Positions 7,676-12,926 of a stretch of DNA of 12,926 nt are shown piece by piece. Both the position numbers and the translations under genes were made by a program. Each line of letters opens with the position of its first letter. The first letter of the stretch is position 1. The DNA comes from UBA8522 sp049287565. GTDB taxonomy: Bacteria > Acidobacteriota > Aminicenantia > Aminicenantales > UBA8522. Under the pieces are notes generated by a model that saw only the letters and a program-made list of their open reading frames with translations, made no database searches and was not told the DNA's origin. The stretch lies in assembly GCA_049287565.1 (NCBI GenBank), contig JBAQGA010000044.1:1-12926 (forward strand), given 5' to 3'.

Positions 7676-8097
7676 TAGGGATTTCTCCTCAGCTTGGCCT
7701 GGGGGCCCAGGGGTTTCAGCTCCTTGACGAAGTCCTTGATGATCTGCGTGTACTTGGTCCCTTCAGCCGCCGAGACCCAGGACATCTGAAACCGCTGCGG
7801 CTCGAGGCCGATGTATTCCAGAAGCTTCTTGATGAGGTTCAGTCTCCGCCGCGCGTAATAATTGCCTTTGATATAGTGACAGTCGCCGGGATGGCAGCCG
7901 GAGACGAGCACGCCGTCGGCGCCTTTATTGAAGGCCGAGAAAATATAGAGAGGGGAGACGCTCCCGGAGCACATCACCTGAATGGGGACGACGTTGGGCG
8001 GGTATTCCATCCGGGAAACGCCGGCCAGGTCGCTCCCGGCCGAGGAACACCACTTGCAGAGAAAGGCGACGATCCGGGGTTCGAACTCCTCGGTCAT
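7675..8097 (-). CDS. flxD: MvhD / FlxD-type [2Fe-2S] subunit
   Basis: A 140-residue small subunit of the MvhD family (methyl-viologen-reducing hydrogenase delta), which docks on HdrA and carries a [2Fe-2S] cluster. Five conserved cysteines are visible: C14 and C17 (FLCKWC), C43 (VMCSG), C68 and C73 (GCHPGDC). None is replaced by an in-frame stop, so no selenocysteine variant is indicated. In Flx and Mvh complexes it links the electron-donating module to HdrA, and its place directly after hdrA matches that job. Start 8097 is chosen because GGAGG (8108-8104) lies six bases upstream within the last codons of hdrA; a longer reading from 8115 would overlap hdrA and lacks this spacing. Confidence 0.9.
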   Translation of the reverse strand: MTEEFEPRIVAFLCKWCSSAGSDLAGVSRMEYPPNVVPIQVMCSGSVSPLYIFSAFNKGADGVLVSGCHPGDCHYIKGNYYARRRLNLIKKLLEYIGLEPQRFQMSWVSAAEGTKYTQIIKDFVKELKPLGPQAKLRRNP

Positions 8098-8099
8098 GA

Positions 8100-10049
8100 T
8101 TATCCTCCGAGACACGCGTTGATCATTTCAGCGACCTGATGCTGAGTGAGGTTCTTGACCTGGATGGCCGACCGCAGGCAGGTGGCCGTACAGGAGCCGC
8201 AGCCCTCGCAGAGGACCTCGTTGACCTCGACTTTCCCGTCCTTCAAGGAAAGAGCGTCATAGGGACAGACGGCGACGCACATCCCGCAGCCCGTGCACAG
8301 GTTGTGGGTGACCCTGGCCACGGTTGGCGCATGAAACAATCTCTCCTGAGAAAGAATGACCACGGCTTTGGCGGCGGCGCCGCTGGCCTGGGCGACGGCC
8401 TCGGGGATATCCTTGGGAGCTTGGGCGGCTCCAGCTAGAAACATGCCGGAGGTGACGCTTTCGACCGGCCTCAACTTGGGATGGGCCTCGGCCAGAAATC
8501 CGTCCTTGTCAAGGGCCAGCTTGAATTTCTTGGCCAGTTCCTGGGCGCCCTTAGAAGGGCGCATGGCCTGGGCTAAAACGACCATGTCGGCCTCGATCTC
8601 AATAGGCTTGCCGGTCAAAGTGTCCACTCCCCAAACGACGATCTTGCCCTTGTCTTCGAAGATCTTGGAGACCTTGCCGCGGAGATAGACGACACCGTCC
8701 TCTTCGACCGCCCGTTGGACGAACTCCTCGTAGCCCTTTCCTCCAGAGCGGATGTCGATATAAAAGACATAGGCCTGGCCGTCATGAACGTGGTGCTTGT
8801 AGAGCATGGCGTGTTTGGCCGTATACATGCAGCAGATCTTCGAGCAGTAGGCGCAGTGGTTTTCCGGGTCCCGAGACCCGGAGCACTGGATGAAAACGAC
8901 CTCTTTGGGCTCCTTGTGATCGGACGGCCGGAGGATCTTGCCCATGGTGGGGCCGGAGGCCGAGAGGAGCCGTTCGAACTGGAGGCCGTCCAGGACGTCG
9001 GCGTACTTGCCGAACCCGTATTCGGCCATGTTTTCCTTCTCATAGAGGTCATAGCCGGTGGCGACGATGATAACGCCTACTTCCGCTTCGATAATCTCGG
9101 GCTTCTGGTCGTAATCGATGGCCTTGGGCTTGCAGACATCGGCGCACTTGCCGCAGGCGATGGTCGTAGAGATGTCGGGGCAGTTCTTATCGTCGATCGT
9201 GAAGGACGCCGGAATGGCCTGGGGGAAGGGAATATAGATCGCCCGCCGTCCGGTCAGACCGAGGTCGAACTCGTTGGGCACGACGATCGGGCAGACCTTG
9301 GTGCATTCGTCGCAGAGCGTGCACTTGGCCGGGTCGACGTAGGTGGGTTTCTTCAAGATCTTGACCTTGAAGTTGCCGACATAGCCACTGACATCCTGAA
9401 CCTCGCTGTAGGTCATCAGTTTGATCTTGGGATGCTTGGACACTTCGACCATCTTCGGTGTCAGGATACACTGGGAGCAATCGAGCGTGGGGAAGGTCTC
9501 GGACAGCTGGATCATGTGCCCGCCGATAGAGGGACTCCTCTCCACCAGGATCACCTCGAACCCGGTGTTGGCCATATCGAGCGCGGCCTGGAGCCCGGAT
9601 ATCCCGCCTCCAACGACGAGTGCCCGTCGGGTGACGGGGACGCTCAGAGCCTCCAGGGATTCATTCTGACGGACTTTCTCGACCGCGGAGCGGGCGATCT
9701 TGGTGGCCTTTTGGGTGGCCCTCGGTTTGTCCTTATGAACCCAGCTACACTGCTCGCGGATGTTGGCGATCTCGCAGCAAAAACTGTTGATACCGGCGCG
9801 GCTGGCGGCGTTTCGGAAAGTCGTTTCATGGAGGTTGGGAGAGCAGCAGGCGACAACGACGCTGTCCAGTTTTTTCTCCTTGATTGCCTGCTCAATCAGG
9901 TTCTGGCCGGGGTCCGAGCACATGTAGACATAATCCTCGGAGTGGACAACCCCCGGGTGTTTGGCCAGCTCCTCGGCGACTTTCTTGACATCCACCGTGC
10001 CGGCGATGTTGATGCCGCAGTGGCAGACAAAGACTCCGGTCCGTTTCAT
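8100..10049 (-). CDS. hdrA: Heterodisulfide reductase subunit A-type flavin bifurcation subunit
   Basis: A 649-residue HdrA, close to the usual length for the standard form. N-terminal cysteine-rich region: C9, C11, C44, C68/C69, C91/C92 and C101. FAD domain: GGGISG at 147-152, ERSPSIGG at 170-177, then DCSQC at 190-194. An inserted ferredoxin region carries C243/246/249/253 and C290/299/302/306. A C-terminal ferredoxin domain has C585/588/591/595 and C614/617/620/624; its last motif ends CL rather than CP. In characterised Hdr complexes this FAD splits electron pairs between a high-potential acceptor (HdrBC) and ferredoxin. No hdrB or hdrC is present here, so the high-potential partner may be the downstream fumarate-reductase pair (inference). 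It is coupled to korC by an ATGA overlap and to flxD by a ribosome binding site in its 3' end. Confidence 0.95.
   Translation of the reverse strand: MKRTGVFVCHCGINIAGTVDVKKVAEELAKHPGVVHSEDYVYMCSDPGQNLIEQAIKEKKLDSVVVACCSPNLHETTFRNAASRAGINSFCCEIANIREQCSWVHKDKPRATQKATKIARSAVEKVRQNESLEALSVPVTRRALVVGGGISGLQAALDMANTGFEVILVERSPSIGGHMIQLSETFPTLDCSQCILTPKMVEVSKHPKIKLMTYSEVQDVSGYVGNFKVKILKKPTYVDPAKCTLCDECTKVCPIVVPNEFDLGLTGRRAIYIPFPQAIPASFTIDDKNCPDISTTIACGKCADVCKPKAIDYDQKPEIIEAEVGVIIVATGYDLYEKENMAEYGFGKYADVLDGLQFERLLSASGPTMGKILRPSDHKEPKEVVFIQCSGSRDPENHCAYCSKICCMYTAKHAMLYKHHVHDGQAYVFYIDIRSGGKGYEEFVQRAVEEDGVVYLRGKVSKIFEDKGKIVVWGVDTLTGKPIEIEADMVVLAQAMRPSKGAQELAKKFKLALDKDGFLAEAHPKLRPVESVTSGMFLAGAAQAPKDIPEAVAQASGAAAKAVVILSQERLFHAPTVARVTHNLCTGCGMCVAVCPYDALSLKDGKVEVNEVLCEGCGSCTATCLRSAIQVKNLTQHQVAEMINACLGG
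8104..8108 (-). promoter_or_regulatory. Ribosome binding site fixing the flxD start
   Basis: GGAGG sits inside the last codons of hdrA, six bases before ATG 8097. It decides against the upstream ATG at 8115 and couples flxD translation to the end of hdrA. Confidence 0.75.
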
Positions 10050-10678
10050 GATTTTGCCTTTCGAGGAGCGCTCTTCTTGGACTTGGAGACCGGCGTCTTT
10101 TCGTCCGGCTTGATCATTGTGGGAGGTTTCCCCTTTTCCTTGGCTAACAGCTCAATCCCATAGTCATAGCCCTTATCAAAAGCCCTGATATTGAGCTCGA
10201 GAAACCGCTTGGGGACCAGGCCGGGGAGGGCCTTCTTCATGGCCTCCGGGCTGACCAACTTGGTGATGGCCGTAAAGAATCCGAGCATGACCAGGTTGCC
10301 GAAGATGCGGTTGCCCATCTCCTCGGCGAAGCGGGTCGAAGGAACGCCAAAGTACTTGATCTTGTCCCGCGCGGGCTTGGGTTTCACCAGGTCGGTGTCA
10401 TAGATGAGCGTTCCGTCGCCGCGGAGATCCGGCTCGTATTTCTCATAGGCGTCTTGAGACATGGAAACGAGAATTTGCGGCCGGGTGATGTAGGGATAGA
10501 GGACGCGCTCCTCCGAAATCACCAACTGGGAACTGCAGGCGCTTCCTCTCGCCTCCGGCCCAAAGCTTTGGGTCATGGTTCCGAACTTATTATCAAAGAG
10601 AGAAACGGCCTTGCCGGTGATCAAACCGCAACGGATAATTCCCTGGCCGCCGTAACCCGAAAAACGGATCTCGTTCAT
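10046..10678 (-). CDS. korC: 2-oxoacid:ferredoxin oxidoreductase gamma subunit (KorC)
   Basis: A 210-residue gamma subunit of the oxoacid:ferredoxin oxidoreductase family. The diagnostic GYGGQGI lies at residues 8-14 and the GPEARGSACSSQLVIS segment shortly after. It normally joins the alpha subunit to complete the CoA-handling part of the enzyme. The C-terminus, from about residue 182, is an extra lysine/serine/proline-rich tail with no fold visible, unusual for the family and similar in character to the basic N-terminus of the downstream Fe-S subunit. The ATG overlaps the korB stop, and its own stop overlaps the hdrA start (ATGA in both cases), so the Kor genes are directly tied to the Hdr genes. 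Confidence 0.92.
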   Translation of the reverse strand: MNEIRFSGYGGQGIIRCGLITGKAVSLFDNKFGTMTQSFGPEARGSACSSQLVISEERVLYPYITRPQILVSMSQDAYEKYEPDLRGDGTLIYDTDLVKPKPARDKIKYFGVPSTRFAEEMGNRIFGNLVMLGFFTAITKLVSPEAMKKALPGLVPKRFLELNIRAFDKGYDYGIELLAKEKGKPPTMIKPDEKTPVSKSKKSAPRKAKS

Positions 10679-11544
10679 GATGTGACTCCGTAGGGGACGT
10701 ATTTTTCGCCCAGGGTCTTCTGGAGATGGACGTTCATGCAGTCAAGAAATGTTGGTTTTTCCTTGTCCACAAACTTGCCGACGATGAGCTTGCCCTGATA
10801 TTCGATGCCCACGCTCCGTGTATCGGCGCCGTGCTGAATTTCGGATTGGTCATAATAGTACTTGAGCAAGTTCAGGCCGTCCCCCAGCCTGTTCCTCCGG
10901 GCATACAGAGTGACACAAGGAGTGATGACCTCGATAAAGGAGAAGCCCCGCTTGACCAGCGTCTCCTGAATGGACTTGGTGACCCTCCGGATATGGAGCG
11001 ACGTCCAGCGGGCCACGTAGGTGGCGCCGCAGGTTTCGACTAAGTAGGGCAGGTTGAAGGGGTATTCGAAGTTTCCGTAGGGCGCCGTAGAAAGATTGGC
11101 ACCGATCGGAGATGTGGCGGCCACCTGTCCTCCTGTCATGGCGTAGTTGAAGTTGTTCACGCAGATGACCACGATGTCCATGTTCCGTCGGGCGGCGTGA
11201 ATGAGATGGTTGCCGCCGATCCCGACGATGTCTCCGTCGCCGCTGAAGACCACGACCTTGAGCTCTGGATTGGCCAACTTGAGCCCGGTGGCGAAGGGGA
11301 TGGCGCGGCCGTGGGTGGTGTGGAAGGAGTCGAACTTGACATAGCCCGCCACCCGCCCCGTGCAACCGATGCCGGAGACAACGGCGACCTTGTCGAGGTC
11401 GAGTTCGCTTTTTTTAAGGGCATCGGCGAACGAAGTGACCACCGTGCCGATTCCGCAGCCCGGGCACCAGATGTGCGGAATCCGGTCCATTCGGAGGAAA
11501 TCCTCTATCGGGTTTTTTTCTTCGGCGAGTTCTTCGCGGTTCAT
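10675..11544 (-). CDS. korB: 2-oxoacid:ferredoxin oxidoreductase beta subunit (KorB, thiamine diphosphate-binding)
   Basis: A 289-residue beta subunit that binds thiamine diphosphate and one [4Fe-4S] cluster. Candidate cluster ligands are C27 and C30 (WCPGCG), C61 (GIGCTGR) and C210 (ITPC); the spacing of the first three matches the two-subunit archaeal enzymes. The metal/diphosphate motif is GDGD (102-105) with NN at 130-131. The enzyme interconverts a 2-oxoacid plus CoA with an acyl-CoA plus CO2, using ferredoxin. 2-Oxoglutarate is the best guess from the four-gene D-A-B-C layout and TCA-related neighbours, but a branched-chain 2-oxoacid (Vor) or another 2-oxoacid cannot be excluded. The start overlaps the korA stop (ATGA). 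Confidence 0.92.
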   Translation of the reverse strand: MNREELAEEKNPIEDFLRMDRIPHIWCPGCGIGTVVTSFADALKKSELDLDKVAVVSGIGCTGRVAGYVKFDSFHTTHGRAIPFATGLKLANPELKVVVFSGDGDIVGIGGNHLIHAARRNMDIVVICVNNFNYAMTGGQVAATSPIGANLSTAPYGNFEYPFNLPYLVETCGATYVARWTSLHIRRVTKSIQETLVKRGFSFIEVITPCVTLYARRNRLGDGLNLLKYYYDQSEIQHGADTRSVGIEYQGKLIVGKFVDKEKPTFLDCMNVHLQKTLGEKYVPYGVTS

Positions 11545-12707
11545 CTGGCGGCCTCCTTAATGGCTTTCAATATATCTTCGGGATCGTGGACCCAACCTCC
11601 GCAATGAGTGACACCGATGACGGGCGCCCGCCCGGAGGCGCAGCGCTCGACCTCGCGTCCGATCTGGCCCAGGTTGAGCTCGGGCACGACAAAAGCCTTA
11701 ATTTTCCCGGCCAGCTCTTTGATTCTTTTTTCGGGGAACGGCCAGACCGTGATCAACCGTATGGTGCCGACCTTGATGCCGGCTTTGCGGGCGAGCTGGA
11801 CCGCCCTGATAGCGACCCGGGAGGTGATCCCGTAGGAGATGACCACGACCTCGGCATTGTCGATCTGGTCTTCCTGCAGCTCAATGATCTTATGGGCGTT
11901 CTTCCGGATTTTGTCGACGAGATGATGAACACACCAGTCCTGGACCTCGGCATTGAGCACCGGATAGCCGCGTTCATCATGGGTGAGTCCGGTGGTGTGG
12001 AAGCGGTAGCCGTCTCCCGGCTTGACCATGAAGGGAACCAGGTCCTTGTCCGGCTTGTAGGGCAGGTACTTATCCTTCGGCCCATGATACCACTTCCGCT
12101 CGACCAGATCGATCTGGTCGGCCGGCGGAATGACCACTTTCTCGTGCATGTGGCCGACGCATTCGTCGGTCATGATGAACACCGGGACCCGATAGAGCTC
12201 CGAAAGATTGAAGGCCTTGATGGTCAGGTCGAAACATTCTTGGGGCGAGTCGGGGGAGAGCGCGATGATCTCGTAGTCGCCGTGGGAGCCATATTTCGCC
12301 TGCATCATGTCTCCTTGGCCGGTCAGCGTGGGGAGCCCGGTGGAGGGCCCGCCCCTCTGGACGTTGGCGATGACGAGCGGCGTTTCCATCATGGCGGCGA
12401 GGCCGATGTTCTCCATCATCAGCGAGAAGCCCGGACCTGAAGTCACCGTCATGGCTTTCTGACCTCCCCAGGAGGCGCCGATCAGAGCGGCGATCGAGGC
12501 GAGTTCGTCCTCCATCTGGATAAAAACTCCCCCGACCAAAGGGATCCTCTCAGAGAAGCGCTCGGCCGTTTCGGTAGAAGGGGTAATCGGGTATCCGCCG
12601 AAAAAGCGGCAGCCGGCAGCCAGCCCGCCCTCGGCGATGGCGAAGTCTCCATCGAGATAATGGGCCCCGGTCAGAACTCCTTTAGGGTCTGCTTTCACTT
12701 TTCTCAC
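11541..12707 (-). CDS. korA: 2-oxoacid:ferredoxin oxidoreductase alpha subunit (KorA)
   Basis: A 388-residue alpha subunit. It contains the pyrimidine-binding domain with GYPITPSTE (38-46), EDELASIAALIGASWGG, TSGPGFSLM and RGGPSTGLPT, in the family order, followed by the transketolase C-terminal-type domain (VISYGITSRVA; TIRLITVWPFP). Together with beta it forms the thiamine-dependent active site. The start codon is GTG at 12707: AGGAGG stands six bases before it, inside the acidic tail of korD, giving a 26-base overlap with that gene. A second GTG at 12698 has worse spacing. The gene ends in an ATGA overlap with korB. Confidence 0.93.
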   Translation of the reverse strand: MRKVKADPKGVLTGAHYLDGDFAIAEGGLAAGCRFFGGYPITPSTETAERFSERIPLVGGVFIQMEDELASIAALIGASWGGQKAMTVTSGPGFSLMMENIGLAAMMETPLVIANVQRGGPSTGLPTLTGQGDMMQAKYGSHGDYEIIALSPDSPQECFDLTIKAFNLSELYRVPVFIMTDECVGHMHEKVVIPPADQIDLVERKWYHGPKDKYLPYKPDKDLVPFMVKPGDGYRFHTTGLTHDERGYPVLNAEVQDWCVHHLVDKIRKNAHKIIELQEDQIDNAEVVVISYGITSRVAIRAVQLARKAGIKVGTIRLITVWPFPEKRIKELAGKIKAFVVPELNLGQIGREVERCASGRAPVIGVTHCGGWVHDPEDILKAIKEAAR

Positions 12708-12926
12708 CTTCTTCCTCCTCTTTTTTAAGAGTGACGAAAATCGCGAACTCCGGGCAGATGGCTTCGCAGAGCTGGCAGTAGATGCACTCGTCTTCGTTCA
12801 CGACCTGGGGCGGATGGTAGCCCTTCTTGTTGAATTCTTCGGAGAGTCCGAGGACATCGCGAGGACAGTACTCGACGCAAAAGCCGCAACCTTTGCATCT
12901 TTCCTTGTTGATGTGGATATTGCCCC
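12682..12926 (-). CDS. korD: Ferredoxin-type delta subunit of 2-oxoacid:ferredoxin oxidoreductase (KorD), N-terminus cut by window edge
   Basis: The minus frame entering from the right edge gives 80 residues before TAA (12684-12682). Two motifs, CKGCGFCVEYCP and CIYCQLCEAICP, are the ligands of two [4Fe-4S] clusters in an 8Fe ferredoxin fold. Such delta subunits pass electrons from the Kor active site to free ferredoxin. The short C-terminal tail is acidic and lysine-rich (KKEEEEGEKSE), and its coding bases also provide the korA ribosome binding site. The true start and any upstream promoter lie outside the window. A stand-alone ferredoxin is less likely given the 26-base overlap with korA. 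Confidence 0.9.
   Translation of the reverse strand, partial: GNIHINKERCKGCGFCVEYCPRDVLGLSEEFNKKGYHPPQVVNEDECIYCQLCEAICPEFAIFVTLKKEEEEGEKSESRP
12714..12719 (-). promoter_or_regulatory. Ribosome binding site supporting a GTG start of korA
   Basis: AGGAGG lies six bases before GTG 12707, within the reading frame of korD. There is no ATG in a suitable place, so this site decides the non-ATG start. Confidence 0.7.

Noticed and set aside
8098..8115. Longer start for flxD at 8115
   Set aside because: GGAGG is ideally placed for 8097, and the added residues (MSRRII) overlap the hdrA end without a ribosome binding site.
7675..10049. Selenocysteine in HdrA or the MvhD-like subunit
   Set aside because: All expected positions are cysteine and there is no in-frame TGA within either gene.
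8715..10163. Long plus-strand open frame (482 codons) opposite hdrA
   Set aside because: It is antisense to a convincing HdrA with all expected motifs, has no recognisable motif itself, and such frames arise from GC-rich third positions.
1..12926. CRISPR array, tRNA, rRNA, insertion sequence or phage genes
   Set aside because: No regularly spaced repeats, cloverleaf-like segment, transposase motif or terminal inverted repeats were seen; nearly all bases are explained by coding genes.

Overview
The window looks like a bacterial chromosome fragment from a strict anaerobe with GC-rich codon use. There is no rRNA, so assignment rests on gene content. A zinc-ribbon / Ser-Thr kinase / TolB-like / TPR protein beside ferredoxin- and flavin-based redox genes suits Acidobacteriota-type lineages such as Candidatus Aminicenantes. 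That is inference; Desulfobacterota or another anaerobic phylum remains possible. Every supported gene is on the minus strand, so transcription runs from right to left. Both end genes are cut by the window edges.

Region 1 (12926 down to 2309) is one tightly packed cluster of eleven genes. In order: korD (partial), korA, korB, korC (a four-subunit 2-oxoacid:ferredoxin oxidoreductase, probably 2-oxoglutarate-type); hdrA; flxD (MvhD-like), flxC, flxB, flxA (an NAD(P)H-linked electron-input module); a [2Fe-2S]/2x[4Fe-4S] protein resembling the N-terminal half of thiol:fumarate reductase subunit B; and a soluble fumarate-reductase-type flavoprotein. Stops and starts overlap or nearly touch (ATGA overlaps at korA/korB, korB/korC and korC/hdrA), and several ribosome binding sites lie inside the preceding gene. 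Production as one transcript is therefore likely.

The main point is the module combination. The order hdrA-flxD-flxC-flxB-flxA matches the known FlxABCD-HdrA NADH dehydrogenase module, but the usual partners HdrB and HdrC (CCG-domain heterodisulfide reductase) are absent. In their place is a soluble fumarate reductase pair whose four dicarboxylate-binding residues can be identified. The natural hypothesis is a flavin-based bifurcating NADH:ferredoxin/fumarate oxidoreductase. Ferredoxin reduced there could serve the co-encoded Kor enzyme, which would carry out the step after next of a reductive TCA branch (fumarate, succinate, succinyl-CoA, 2-oxoglutarate). This is inference; no biochemical result is claimed.

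Region 2 (2143-2308) is a 166-base gap. It holds a weak candidate terminator hairpin and a plausible sigma-70-type promoter whose spacer and -10 box are covered by an imperfect 19-base palindrome (possible operator).

Region 3 (2142 down to 1) is the kinase gene, open to the left edge and lacking its C-terminal end. It reads the same way as the redox cluster but appears to have its own promoter. No tRNA, rRNA, CRISPR array, insertion sequence or phage gene was seen.
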